Assembly (NCBI GenBank): GCA_019359015.1
Contig: JAHHID010000023.1
Location: 18,606 to 82,605 of the forward strand
Length of the DNA: 64,000 nt
Direction of reading: 5' to 3'
Origin: Spirirestis rafaelensis WJT71-NPBG6
GTDB lineage: Bacteria > Cyanobacteriota > Cyanobacteriia > Cyanobacteriales > Nostocaceae
Shown here: positions 26,963 through 36,535 of the stretch, piece by piece
Layout: the number at the start of each line of letters is the position of its first letter
Numbering within the stretch: the first letter of the stretch is position 1
Notes under the pieces: model-generated
Databases searched by the model: none
Seen by the model: only the letters and a program-made list of their open reading frames with translations
Told to the model about the DNA's origin: nothing
Position numbers and translations under genes: made by a program

Positions 26963-28444
26963 CTACTTCCAATCCTTACCAATACGAATTGTCAGGTCAG
27001 ATTCGAGGTCGCCAGTAGAGGAGACATCGATATTACCTAAGCCTAAAATATTTTGTAGGTCAATTCCTGCTTGGCGGTTTCCTTTTTGGACAACAATCTG
27101 AGTTTGGCGCTGGGTATCGGGCCAATCATTTGCTGTGTTAATTTTTGTAAAGCCTTTTTGTTTGAGATATTTGATAACTTTTTCAGTTAGCTGAGGTTGA
27201 TTGGAAGCATTTTGAATAGTAATTTTGAGGTTCTGGACTGGTCGGACATCTGGCTTAATACCAGTCAGATTCACCCCAACGTAATCATTCAATAACCTTT
27301 GTTGTCCGGTCATATCCAGCCAATAGCTATTTGGGTCTTGGCTTAAACGGCTGAAAATACCTGGCAACATCGTCATTTGGAAATTATCTCGTTCCACATT
27401 GACGGAAAAGTTGACCAGCGCCATCATTTCTTCCATCTTCAGGTTGGTATCAAAATATTTCCGCATCATCCGGGTTAATTGCGGCAACCTGGGTAGTACA
27501 GTCGGGTTATTGAGACGATTGACTAATCCTGCCAACATTGCTTGCTGGCGCTGTACTCTCGGCAAATCTCCCATCCCTGGATCGCGGTATCGAACAAACT
27601 CTTCTGCTTGTTCGCCGTTGAGGGTTTGCCACCCTCTGACTAAAGATGTTTGACCAGAGGAGTCTTGGTATTCCATCGAACTAGGAACATACACCTCTAC
27701 ACCACCCAATTGATCTACTAACTGGCGTAAGCCACTAGTGGAGATGCGAATGTAGCGATCAATAGGCGCATTATTCAAGGTACGACTGACTACCCGTGCC
27801 GCCAAGACTGGACCACCTTGAGCATTCGCATCGGATACTTTAGTCAATCCCTTTTCGGGAATTGAAATCATCGTATCTCTGGGAATTGAAAGTACCCGAA
27901 TTGATTTGTCGCTGGGGTTTAACCGTACCAGCAGCATGGTATCGCTTTTGCCTGCAAAGCTTTCTGGTGAACCATCTACGGTGCCGTTAGTTGGTTCAAT
28001 CCCCATGATTAAAATATTCATCGGGCGTGAAAGCTGATATTGAGAGAGTCTGTCTGCCAACTCTCCAGGCATTGGCATTTTCTGCGGATCTTTGCCGGCA
28101 AGAAGTTCTTCGTCGGTTCGATCCAAATCGCTCCATAGTGGAGTCCACAGTGCCAATGTGGAAACGAGCAAACCAGATAAAACGATCCCCAAAACTGCTG
28201 TGAGTATCCACAACAACCACCGAGGCATAGTTAAACCCAAGCGATCGTAAAGTTCGTTGGGGATGGAACTTACCGATTCAACGACGCTCCGGTTTGCTGC
28301 CGGCTGTTTTAGTTGGATCTCATCCTCTACATAAGGTGTTACCTGATTTTCTGATTCTACTTGGTCCGGCACTACCTGATTTTCCGGCAGTTCTACTTGA
28401 TGCGGCGTTACTTGATTTTCTGAAAATTCTACTTGTTTAATCAC
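26963..28444 (-). CDS. LytR-CpsA-Psr (LCP) family cell-envelope glycopolymer ligase
   Basis: 493 aa from GTG 28444, which has GGGGAG eight bases upstream; a TTG at 28462 is the alternative. The N-terminal cytoplasmic tail contains near-repeats (VEFSENQVTP, VELPENQVVP, VESENQVTP). One membrane segment follows (LLWILTAVLGIVLSGLLVST). The LCP catalytic domain shows IRVLSIPRDTMI, QLVDQLGGVEVYV, GEQAEEFVRYRD and LPRVQRQQ, with the Arg and Asp residues that bind polyprenyl phosphate. The end is a LytR C-terminal domain. LCP enzymes attach polysaccharide to the wall. It is divergent from a sugar-nucleotide gene, which fits this role. Confidence 0.88.
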   Translation of the reverse strand: MIKQVEFSENQVTPHQVELPENQVVPDQVESENQVTPYVEDEIQLKQPAANRSVVESVSSIPNELYDRLGLTMPRWLLWILTAVLGIVLSGLLVSTLALWTPLWSDLDRTDEELLAGKDPQKMPMPGELADRLSQYQLSRPMNILIMGIEPTNGTVDGSPESFAGKSDTMLLVRLNPSDKSIRVLSIPRDTMISIPEKGLTKVSDANAQGGPVLAARVVSRTLNNAPIDRYIRISTSGLRQLVDQLGGVEVYVPSSMEYQDSSGQTSLVRGWQTLNGEQAEEFVRYRDPGMGDLPRVQRQQAMLAGLVNRLNNPTVLPRLPQLTRMMRKYFDTNLKMEEMMALVNFSVNVERDNFQMTMLPGIFSRLSQDPNSYWLDMTGQQRLLNDYVGVNLTGIKPDVRPVQNLKITIQNASNQPQLTEKVIKYLKQKGFTKINTANDWPDTQRQTQIVVQKGNRQAGIDLQNILGLGNIDVSSTGDLESDLTIRIGKDWK

Positions 28445-28559
28445 GACTATCTCCCCACTCAACCACTCCCTAAACGTATGTTAATCCAAGGTACAAAACT
28501 TGCCAGTGGAAATTGTCACAGTACACTTGTAATGTTCGTCAGTAGATTTGTATGACATA

Positions 28560-29624
28560 ATGAATACCTCATTTTTCCCTGTAATTCTTGCAGGTGGTAA
28601 AGGTGAACGTTTTTGGCCCCTGAGCCGTGCTTTGCGACCGAAGCAATTTTTAAGTCTCGATGGTAGCTCTAGAAGTCTCCTACAAGCAACTGCCGATCGC
28701 CTGTTTTTACTCTCTGGCGGTTGGGAGAATTTATGGGTAATAACTTCTAGCCAGATAGCTCAAGGAGTGCGAGAACAACTACCATTACTGCCATCTGAAA
28801 ACTTACTTGTCGAGTCACAGGGAAGGGACACTGCCGCAGCTGTTGCTTGGGCAACTTTGGAAATTAAAAAGCGTTACGGAGAGGACGCTATCATCGGCTT
28901 TTTCCCCGCTGATCACTGGATTGCTGACCAAGAGGCGTTTGCAGGTACTTTGAGTGCTGCAACTCAACTCGCGGCAAGCTACGAAGCGATTGTCACACTG
29001 GGGATCAAACCTACTTTTCCATCAACTGGCTATGGCTACATTGAAGAAGGCGAAAAGATTGGTAGCTTTGATGATTTGCCATTCTTTCACGTTTACCGCT
29101 TTACTGAAAAACCAGACCGAGAAACCGCAGAAAAGTTTCTTGCTACGAAACGCTTTAGCTGGAATAGCGGTATGTTTATCTTTCGGGCAGGGGTTGTTCT
29201 CAAAGAACTGCATAACCATGCTCCGGAAATTATTGAACCGCTAGAACAACAGGGTGCTGATGTTTATCCGCAGTTGCCTAAAAAGAGTATAGACTATGCC
29301 TTAATGGAAAAAACAAGTATAGCTTATGTATTGCCGGTTGAATTTGGTTGGGATGATTTAGGTGATTGGAATGCGATCGAACGTTTACTTAAAAAAGAAG
29401 AGAATCCCAATGTAGAACTGGCTACCCATGTAGGGCTAGATACCAAAGGTGCTGTTATTTACGCTACCGATCCAGATGATGTAATTGTGACTATAGGTTT
29501 AGAGGATGTGGTGATTGTACGCGATCGCAATGTCACCCTCATTGTCAAAAAAGACCGTACCCAGGAAATCAAGCAAATCCTCAAAACCTTACAGAGCGAT
29601 TCCCGATTTACCGAACTCTTGTAA
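28560..29624 (+). CDS. manC: Mannose-1-phosphate guanylyltransferase
   Basis: 354 aa. Nucleotidyltransferase that makes GDP-mannose for exopolysaccharide, O-antigen or glycosylation. The N-terminal signature PVILAGGKGERFWPLSR is followed by PKQFLSLDG, the FFPADHWI substrate loop, GYGYIEEG, FTEKPD, and WNSGMFIFRAGV. The protein ends soon after the catalytic domain, without a C-terminal phosphomannose isomerase. ATG at 28560 is chosen over 28548 because it directly precedes the conserved part; no strong ribosome site is seen for either. It diverges from the LCP ligase gene. Confidence 0.9.
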   Translation: MNTSFFPVILAGGKGERFWPLSRALRPKQFLSLDGSSRSLLQATADRLFLLSGGWENLWVITSSQIAQGVREQLPLLPSENLLVESQGRDTAAAVAWATLEIKKRYGEDAIIGFFPADHWIADQEAFAGTLSAATQLAASYEAIVTLGIKPTFPSTGYGYIEEGEKIGSFDDLPFFHVYRFTEKPDRETAEKFLATKRFSWNSGMFIFRAGVVLKELHNHAPEIIEPLEQQGADVYPQLPKKSIDYALMEKTSIAYVLPVEFGWDDLGDWNAIERLLKKEENPNVELATHVGLDTKGAVIYATDPDDVIVTIGLEDVVIVRDRNVTLIVKKDRTQEIKQILKTLQSDSRFTELL

Positions 29625-29702
29625 AAGTTAAAACCCTTGGCAGAGGCGCAACAGGTAGCATTTCCATTATAACTTGAATATCTGTTGTTTTATCTAACAG
29701 TT

Positions 29703-29990
29703 ATGCAAGTCTATAGCCTTGAGCCTCTAGCCAAGACAACGGCAATAAACTCAATTATTGCTTATAAAAACTATATTTATCCTCAAAAAGGATTTTCTTA
29801 TCCCCATCGTCTATTACACGGTGGGGATTCCTACTCAGATTACGTCAAAACAATGCTCACCAATCAAACTTTGACAAAAGTTCTAAAATCATATATACAA
29901 AAGTTCCAAGACTGCACCAAGACAAGCAAAATAACAATGGGTAACAATAACTTCAGTTTTCTTGTTATCCCTTGCTGCTTACCTGTTTAA
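29703..29990 (+). CDS. YidD-like small protein
   Basis: 95 aa from ATG 29703. The central part NSIIAYKNYIYPQKGFSYPH, RLLHGGDSYSDYVK and the later KVLKSYIQKFQDC follow the cyanobacterial YidD-like pattern (Y-x-x-YI-P-KGFS-x-x-HR-x-x-x-GG-S-S-YVK). YidD assists membrane-protein insertion. The cysteines usually found after FS and in S-C-S are Tyr here, and the C-terminal 20 residues look unrelated, so the gene may be decaying. It lies 78 bases after manC on the same strand. Confidence 0.55.
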   Translation: MQVYSLEPLAKTTAINSIIAYKNYIYPQKGFSYPHRLLHGGDSYSDYVKTMLTNQTLTKVLKSYIQKFQDCTKTSKITMGNNNFSFLVIPCCLPV

Positions 29991-30146
29991 GTTTTGTTTT
30001 ATCAACAAAGAATTCTGTTTTATTCTTTCTTTTCCTGTCAAAGACCAAGGCAAACGCGTCCTTCTCTTCTCAATCACGGAGACGCACTCGCGTTCGGTGT
30101 CTAGTCTTCGACAAGCTACTTTATATCTTCGCGCTTCGTTAAAATC

Positions 30147-31793
30147 ATGTTCCTCACTCAAACTGTTCCCCGTCAAAGAGATATTGTTGAAGTCCTACTC
30201 CGCAATGGTTGGGACTACATGCGAAGGGTACTTACCGGTGCCAAAGCCGATGAACCCCAGCTACCCCCGCCGGCTGTATTGAAAAACATCCTAGTGGATT
30301 TGGGACCAGTTTATGTCAAACTAGGTCAGCTACTTTCTACCCGTCCAGATTTACTTAGCGGACCCTATATTGATGAATTATCAACGCTACAAGATGAAGT
30401 CCCGCCAGTTCCTTGGACAGATATAGAAGTACTTATTCGCCAGCAATTGAAACGCCCTTTAGAAGAAGTTTTCACCACAATTAATCCGGTAGCGGTGGCA
30501 GCGGGATCAATTGCTCAAACTCATCGAGCAACACTAGCAGATGGTCGAGAAGTAGCGCTAAAAGTGCAACGTCCGGGAATTGATTTAACGGTTGCTCAAG
30601 ATATCGCCTTAATTCAAGGAATTGCTGATTTAGTTGCTCGAACTGAATTTGGGCAAAACTATGAAATTAAATCGATCGCCGAAGAATTTACCAAAGCTCT
30701 AGAAGCGGAGTTAGATTTTAAACGCGAAGCAGGTTTCACCGACCAGCTACGGCGCAATTTATCTGAAAGTCGTTGGTACGATCCCAGTAAAATAGTAGTT
30801 GCAGAAATTAACTGGGATTTAACTACAGAAAAGTTAATGGTGATGGAGTGGCTGGACGGTGTACCGCTACTTTCGGCGAAATTTATCAGCGCTAAAAATG
30901 GTGAAGATCCCACAGAAGAACGCAACGCGATTACTACTTTGTTATTTCGCGTTTTCTTTCAGCAACTATATATAGATGGATTTTTTCACGCCGATCCCCA
31001 TCCAGGAAATCTATTTTATTTGCGAGATGGTCGCGTCGCACTTTTAGACTGTGGCATGGTGGGAAGACTCGATCCCCGTACTCAGCAAATATTAACAGAA
31101 ATGTTGTTGGCGATCGTTGATTTAGATGCTCAAAGATGCGCTCAGTTAACTTTACAGCTAGCAGATTCGCGTCAACCAGTGATTTTGGCGCGTCTGGAAA
31201 ACGACTATGACAGAATGTTGCGAAAATATCACAACATGAACTTGGCAGAAATCAATTTCAGTCACATAATTTATGAAGTTCTGCAAGTCGCTCGCAACAA
31301 TAAAATCCGTTTGCCGAGCAATATGGGTTTATATGCGAAAACTCTAGCTAATTTAGAGGGTGTAGCGCGGGGATTCAACCCACAACTTAATTTTATCGAT
31401 GAAATTAAGCCATTGCTGACAGACTTGTTTAGACGACAGTTGTTTGGCGATAGTCCCGTGCGATCGCTTTTACGAACAGCACTGGATCTCAAAAGTCTCT
31501 CTTTACAATCTCCCCGCCAAATTGAGTTGCTCCTAGACCGAGTGACATCAGAAACCTTACAGTGGAATTTATCGCTGCGAGGTTTAGATGGCTTGCGTCG
31601 TACTCTCGATGATGTCGCCAACCGACTTTCTTTTAGCATTTTGGTTGGTTCACTAATTATGGGAGCCGCAATTATTTCCAGCAACCCGCGATCGGATCAG
31701 CTATCGTTATTGAACAACGTGCTATTCGCCGCTGCGAGCTTGTTAGGTTTGTGGTTAATTATTAGTATTTTGCGATCGGGTCGTTTACGTTAA
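30147..31793 (+). CDS. ABC1/AarF/UbiB-family atypical protein kinase-like protein
   Basis: 548 aa. Atypical kinase fold with the family hallmarks: KxGQ motif YVKLGQLLSTRPDLL near residue 50, the Ala-rich nucleotide loop VAAGSIAQTHRA, invariant lysine in VALKVQRPGI, FFHADPHPGNLFYLRDGR and the metal-binding LLDCGMVGRL. The end is hydrophobic (LIMGAAIISS, NNVLFAAASLLGLWLIISIL), probably two membrane helices. Family members support quinone biosynthesis or lipid homeostasis. Plastids have several such proteins in plastoglobules. The specific partner here is unknown. Confidence 0.9.
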   Translation: MFLTQTVPRQRDIVEVLLRNGWDYMRRVLTGAKADEPQLPPPAVLKNILVDLGPVYVKLGQLLSTRPDLLSGPYIDELSTLQDEVPPVPWTDIEVLIRQQLKRPLEEVFTTINPVAVAAGSIAQTHRATLADGREVALKVQRPGIDLTVAQDIALIQGIADLVARTEFGQNYEIKSIAEEFTKALEAELDFKREAGFTDQLRRNLSESRWYDPSKIVVAEINWDLTTEKLMVMEWLDGVPLLSAKFISAKNGEDPTEERNAITTLLFRVFFQQLYIDGFFHADPHPGNLFYLRDGRVALLDCGMVGRLDPRTQQILTEMLLAIVDLDAQRCAQLTLQLADSRQPVILARLENDYDRMLRKYHNMNLAEINFSHIIYEVLQVARNNKIRLPSNMGLYAKTLANLEGVARGFNPQLNFIDEIKPLLTDLFRRQLFGDSPVRSLLRTALDLKSLSLQSPRQIELLLDRVTSETLQWNLSLRGLDGLRRTLDDVANRLSFSILVGSLIMGAAIISSNPRSDQLSLLNNVLFAAASLLGLWLIISILRSGRLR

Positions 31794-31796
31794 AGT

Positions 31797-31875
<79 letters not shown>

Positions 31876-32026
31876 ACAAAATCTAAAAAGTGAAAGCCAA
31901 ATATAAAGCCTTTTTAACTGCGCGTCTTTGGGCTTTTGCGCCTCCTGGCTCCTGAATTATTCTGAGAATTGCTATCAATCACAGATGATGATTATGGCGA
32001 TCGCGTGCATCACCTAAAAAAAATCT

Positions 32027-33034
32027 ATGTCAATCATCGTTGCTGAAAACCTGAGCAAAGTTTATCCCGTGGCGGTTAAGGAGTCAGGTATTAAAGGGAC
32101 ACTCACTCACTTTTTCCGCCGCACCTACCGACAAATTAAAGCAGTTCAAAATGTTTCCTTTGAAATTGCCCCAGGTGAAGTTGTCGGTTTTTTGGGACCG
32201 AATGGTGCTGGTAAAACCACAACGCTCAAAATGCTCACGGGGCTGATTCATCCCTCCAGCGGAAATGTCAGAGTATCTGGACAAATTCCGTTTCGTCGCC
32301 AAGAAGCTTTTTTGCAAAAAATTACCTTGGTGATGGGACAAAAGCAGCAGTTGATTTGGGATTTACCAGCGCTGGATTCTTTAAAAATTAACGCGGCTGT
32401 TTACAACATCTCTGATAAAGAGTTTCGGCGACGAGTTGGAGAATTGACAGAAATGTTGTCCCTCGAAGGTAAGCTTACTCAAGCTGTGCGGAAGCTATCT
32501 TTAGGTGAGCGCATGAAAGCGGAACTTTTAGCCGCACTTTTGCACCGTCCCTCTGTGCTGTTTCTCGATGAACCCACGTTGGGGCTAGATGTAAATGCTC
32601 AGGTGGGGGTGCGGGACTTTTTACGCGAGTACAATCAGCGCTATCAGGCGACGGTGTTATTAACTAGCCATTACATGGCTGATATTACAGCTTTGTGTAA
32701 ACGGGTGCTGTTAATTCACCAAGGAAACTTGATGTATGACGGTAGCTTAGATGGACTGTTGGAACGTTTTGCTCCTTACCGGGAAGTTCATGTAGAGTTA
32801 GCTTATCCGCTACCGACAGAAAAACTTATGTCTTACGGTGATGTGAAGCTTTTAGAAGGGCATACACAACAAGCGGATGGTAATCAAACATCGGTGTGTT
32901 TTAGGGTCCCGCAAGAGGCTCTCACTCGTACTGTGTCGCGAATTTTGGCGGATTTGGCGGTAGTTGATTTAACTGTAACTGAACCACCTGTGGAAGAAGT
33001 GATCGGGCGAGTTTTTCAAGCAGGAGTTGTTTAA
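32027..33034 (+). CDS. ABC-2 type transporter ATP-binding protein
   Basis: 335 aa, single ABC domain. Walker A is GPNGAGKTTTLKML, the signature is LSLGERMKAEL, Walker B is VLFLDEPTLGLD and the switch His is in LLTSHYM. An N-terminal extension (VAVKESGIKGTLTHFFRR) and a C-terminal regulatory tail are typical of a class of exporters that normally have two membrane proteins encoded downstream. Here no permease follows; a repeat block and an opposite-strand operon do. The substrate cannot be guessed. Confidence 0.88.
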   Translation: MSIIVAENLSKVYPVAVKESGIKGTLTHFFRRTYRQIKAVQNVSFEIAPGEVVGFLGPNGAGKTTTLKMLTGLIHPSSGNVRVSGQIPFRRQEAFLQKITLVMGQKQQLIWDLPALDSLKINAAVYNISDKEFRRRVGELTEMLSLEGKLTQAVRKLSLGERMKAELLAALLHRPSVLFLDEPTLGLDVNAQVGVRDFLREYNQRYQATVLLTSHYMADITALCKRVLLIHQGNLMYDGSLDGLLERFAPYREVHVELAYPLPTEKLMSYGDVKLLEGHTQQADGNQTSVCFRVPQEALTRTVSRILADLAVVDLTVTEPPVEEVIGRVFQAGVV

Positions 33035-33050
33035 TAATGGGCATTGGGGA

Positions 33051-33212
33051 GGCAGTGCGTTGCGGAGGTTCCCTCCGTTGTAGCACCTGCCGTCATGGGG
33101 CATAGGGCATGGGAAAGAATCGTATTAGAACGCGCATAAGTTACAGCCGCTTCTTTAATTTTCGTTGCCCATTGCCCATTGCCCATTGCCCATTGCCCAT
33201 TGCCCTATTACC
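33051..33212. repeat. Palindromic dispersed repeat and tandem cccattg repeats
   Basis: 33051-33091 is a copy of the palindrome seen at 183-223. 33168-33205 holds at least five copies of the heptamer cccattg. The region lies between convergent genes. Confidence 0.85.
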
Positions 33213-33223
33213 CATTCCCAAGT

Positions 33224-36200
33224 TTAATTAGATGATGCTGCCTCTGCCATAGGAAAAATGATTTGCTCTAAAGTTCGCAGCAATTCTTGCTCATTGTAAG
33301 GTTTAGAAAAGTAGGCTCGCGCACCTAATTGCAATGCAAGTTGCCTATGTTTATCACTACTGCGAGATGTTAACATGGCGATCGGTATATTTTTAATATC
33401 ATTGTTTGATTTCACACGACCTAAAAAGCCGTAACCATCAATGCGTGGCATTTCGATATCACAAATCACCGCTTGAACTTGCAAGCCACTATTAAGTTTT
33501 TCCAAAGCATCCTGACCATCTTTCGCCTGTTCTACTTGATACCCTCCTTTTTCGAGAGTCAAAGCCAAAAAGCGCCGGACATTTATAGAGTCATCTACGA
33601 TCAAAATAGTGCCTTTCTGGTTATCAGGCTGGGGCAAAATTACTTTATCATCATTAGGTACGAGGAAGGCAGTTTTTAGTTTTGCTGATGGCAATTGATT
33701 GGTTTTAGGTGTGCGCTTATTAGTGGCAATCCAATATAGTAACTCGTTGGCATTAACCAAAGCCACTACCCGACCATCACCAAGAATTGTACAGTTGCTA
33801 AAACCATTAGGCAAAGGTATATTTCCCTCAATTTGGCGAATGGCAACTTCTTGTTCACCCCAACAACGGTCTATTTGCACTGCTGCGGGCTGGTTGTTAC
33901 CTTTAATGATTAACACATTGGCAGCATTAATCGCCGGGGCAGTTTCTAAATCTGGGCTATTATAACGGGGGCAATTAAATTCTAAGTGTTGTCCTAGGCG
34001 AACCAAAGGCAGCATAGTTCCTTGCCAATTGATTACTTCCGTATCAGCCATTGGGAAAACTTGATCGTTTTGCAGTAAGAATATTTCCAAAACTACATCT
34101 GTGGGAAATGCCAATAGCATTCGATTACTTTCTACTAGCAGTACTCGTGCTACAAAGAGTGTAAACGGCACTGACATAGTGATAGTGGTTCCAACTCCGG
34201 CAACTGTATCAACTTTGACATCTCCCCGGATTTGTTTAAGGTTGTTGCGAACCACATCCATACCGACACCGCGACCAGACAATATTGTAACTTGGTCAGA
34301 GGTGCTAAATCCTGGTTCAAATATTAGCGATAACAGTTCTTCATCAGTAGCTTGTGCCAGAAGAGTTGCATCTAAACCCATAGCTGCGGCACGGGCGCGA
34401 ATTTTATCCAAGGACATGCCACGACCATCATCACGCATAGTAATGATTGTACGATTACTGCGGTGAGTGGCTTTAATTTCAATCACTGCTTGTTCTGGCT
34501 TACCAGCAGCGCGACGGGTAGCTGGATCTTCGATGCCGTGATCGAAAGCATTTCTTAATAAGTGCATTAAAGGATCGTTTAATGCTTTTAAAATACTGCG
34601 TTCAATTAAAGTGTTGCCACCTTCTATTTTCAACTGGACATTTTTGCCATATTCTACATTCATGTCGCGCAAAGCTCTAGGAAAGCGATCAAGTAAATCT
34701 GATAACGGACGCATCCATATTTGTGTAAGCTTTGTTTGTAAATGCTTTGATGTTTTGTTTAGCTTTCTGGCAAATTGATCTGTATCGTCAACACTCAGTT
34801 GAATATCAGTTGTGACTTGTTGTACTTGAACAATGCTTTCCATTACCTCCTGGGATAAGAGGCTTAATTTGTTATAGCGATCCATTTCTAAGGCATCGAA
34901 TCCCCTTTCTAGCTGGGGTGAATACTCGCTATCGTCAAATGCAAAGTTGTCTGAATTGTTATTATCTACAAATGTTAGTGATGATGAATTGGATTGCGCC
35001 CCAGCATGAGTAGTAATTTTGTCGTAAGCTGTGCGTAGTTCCTGATTTTCTCGATCTAGAATTTGCACTCGCTGGCTAAGATTACGTATGAGTTTGCGTA
35101 ATCTTTCCATTTGCAAGTTCAGTCCATTGCGCTGGATAATTAGTTCACCAAATAAATCATTAATTTGCTCAAGTTGCTTGCTGGGAACTCTGACTGTATT
35201 TTCATGAACTTCGCGGTCTTTGCCAACCCCAATTGACTCTGGCTTGCGTTCAACAAATTTGTAATCTGTATTGGAAATTTCTTTATAAACTTCTACTCTT
35301 GGTGGATCGTCAACAGTAGCATTGTCGTCTATAATTTCTGTATCCAAAGATTCAAAACTTGCGGCAATTATTTCTGGATTTAACCAAGCTTCTTCGGTGT
35401 CTTCTATTTCTAATAGATTGGGTTCTACTATTTGTGCTTGAGATTGTACCTCATTGGTTGCGAGAAACTGAGCGATCGCTTCTTGAGCTTCTAAATCATC
35501 AGATTGTACCTCATTGCTTGCGAGAAACTGAGCGATCGCTTCTTGTGTGGATATGAGATCTATTTGAGCATAATCGGGACGTGCGATCGTCTCAACTTCG
35601 ATATCTGTAGGTAAACTATCTCGTTGATTTGTCAGCACCAAAGTTTGCGATCGTCGCCATGCTTGCAATGCTAACCGAGCAATTTGTTCAACTTGCGTAT
35701 CCGTAACGGTAGCTGATATGTGATATGTTATTGACTGACAAAGCTGGGTAAAAGCTGGCAATTGCAACATTTCTCCCAAACCGCCCAATTCAGCTGCCAT
35801 GATGGCAACTTCTTCTCGCAAGCAAGGTTGTTGACTATCTGCCAAGACAGATTCTAAACGTTGTAAACATCCTTCTACTTCTGTTTCAAAAAGCAGAGGT
35901 ATGATATCTTGCCCCTCATCTGTGGAAAGTATGGTTGAGGCATCTTCTGGGGTAGGATCACCTAGGCGATCGTGCAGTTCTTGAAAAACTGGATAACAAA
36001 AAGTTGCTAACCAATCATCTTTAACCACATTACCTTCTGATAGCAATTCGACTATCTGACGCAGCCAATCTACACTAGATAGTAACAAGCTTTGTAATTG
36101 CGTATCAATTTCTAAAGAATTTTTTCGCGTCCTTAAGACTTTAAAAGAATCTTCCAAACGATGAGCCAAATCACTTAGGGCACGAAACCCCATCATGCCC

Positions 36201-36367
36201 GCGCCACCTTTGATAGAATGAGCTGCTCTAAGTGCGGCATTAATTTTATCTAATTCGATGCGGTTGGTTGCGCTGATTTCTAGCAATACCTCTTCCAAGG
36301 TATTGAGGTAATCTGTTGCTTCCTCCAGAAACTGCATCTGGATTTCAAGTTCTTTATCCTTTGACAT
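33224..36367 (-). CDS. CheA-type hybrid histidine kinase with C-terminal receiver (PixL/HmpE-like)
   Basis: 1047 aa. Domains in order: Hpt/P1 with phospho-His50 in AAHSIKGGAGMMG; a long acidic linker (about 260-380) with a duplicated 20-residue unit EAIAQFLASNEVQS / EAIAQFLATNEVQS; dimerisation region with coiled coil (about 395-560); HATPase (LMHLLRNAFDHGIEDP, DDGRGMSLDKIRA, GRGVGMDVVRNNL, about 580-740); CheW-like domain (about 745-880); and a receiver (ILIVDDSINVRRFL, phospho-Asp in CDIEMPRIDGY, KPYNEQELL). It is the last gene of the chemotaxis-like operon and would be the output kinase for the MCP upstream, acting on the CheY-like proteins. Confidence 0.92.
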   Translation of the reverse strand: MSKDKELEIQMQFLEEATDYLNTLEEVLLEISATNRIELDKINAALRAAHSIKGGAGMMGFRALSDLAHRLEDSFKVLRTRKNSLEIDTQLQSLLLSSVDWLRQIVELLSEGNVVKDDWLATFCYPVFQELHDRLGDPTPEDASTILSTDEGQDIIPLLFETEVEGCLQRLESVLADSQQPCLREEVAIMAAELGGLGEMLQLPAFTQLCQSITYHISATVTDTQVEQIARLALQAWRRSQTLVLTNQRDSLPTDIEVETIARPDYAQIDLISTQEAIAQFLASNEVQSDDLEAQEAIAQFLATNEVQSQAQIVEPNLLEIEDTEEAWLNPEIIAASFESLDTEIIDDNATVDDPPRVEVYKEISNTDYKFVERKPESIGVGKDREVHENTVRVPSKQLEQINDLFGELIIQRNGLNLQMERLRKLIRNLSQRVQILDRENQELRTAYDKITTHAGAQSNSSSLTFVDNNNSDNFAFDDSEYSPQLERGFDALEMDRYNKLSLLSQEVMESIVQVQQVTTDIQLSVDDTDQFARKLNKTSKHLQTKLTQIWMRPLSDLLDRFPRALRDMNVEYGKNVQLKIEGGNTLIERSILKALNDPLMHLLRNAFDHGIEDPATRRAAGKPEQAVIEIKATHRSNRTIITMRDDGRGMSLDKIRARAAAMGLDATLLAQATDEELLSLIFEPGFSTSDQVTILSGRGVGMDVVRNNLKQIRGDVKVDTVAGVGTTITMSVPFTLFVARVLLVESNRMLLAFPTDVVLEIFLLQNDQVFPMADTEVINWQGTMLPLVRLGQHLEFNCPRYNSPDLETAPAINAANVLIIKGNNQPAAVQIDRCWGEQEVAIRQIEGNIPLPNGFSNCTILGDGRVVALVNANELLYWIATNKRTPKTNQLPSAKLKTAFLVPNDDKVILPQPDNQKGTILIVDDSINVRRFLALTLEKGGYQVEQAKDGQDALEKLNSGLQVQAVICDIEMPRIDGYGFLGRVKSNNDIKNIPIAMLTSRSSDKHRQLALQLGARAYFSKPYNEQELLRTLEQIIFPMAEAASSN

Positions 36368-36412
36368 ATGACTAATAGCTAATAGTTAATGTTGAACCAG
36401 CGCTTTTGGTAG

Positions 36413-36480
36413 GGTTTCCCTCTCAATGACGGAGACCTGCAAGGGAGGTGCCCAGCTCTGGTGAACCCCGAAGGGGCTAA
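36413..36480. repeat. Dispersed repeat between CheA-like and MCP genes
   Basis: Contains gacggagacctgcaaggga and ctggtgaaccccgaagggg, with shorter taatagc units on each side. It resembles the sequence inserted in the ytfR-like gene. Confidence 0.6.
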
Positions 36481-36535
36481 TGGCTAATAGCTAATGGTAA
36501 AAAAACAATTAGCAATCAGCAATTAGCAATTAGCG

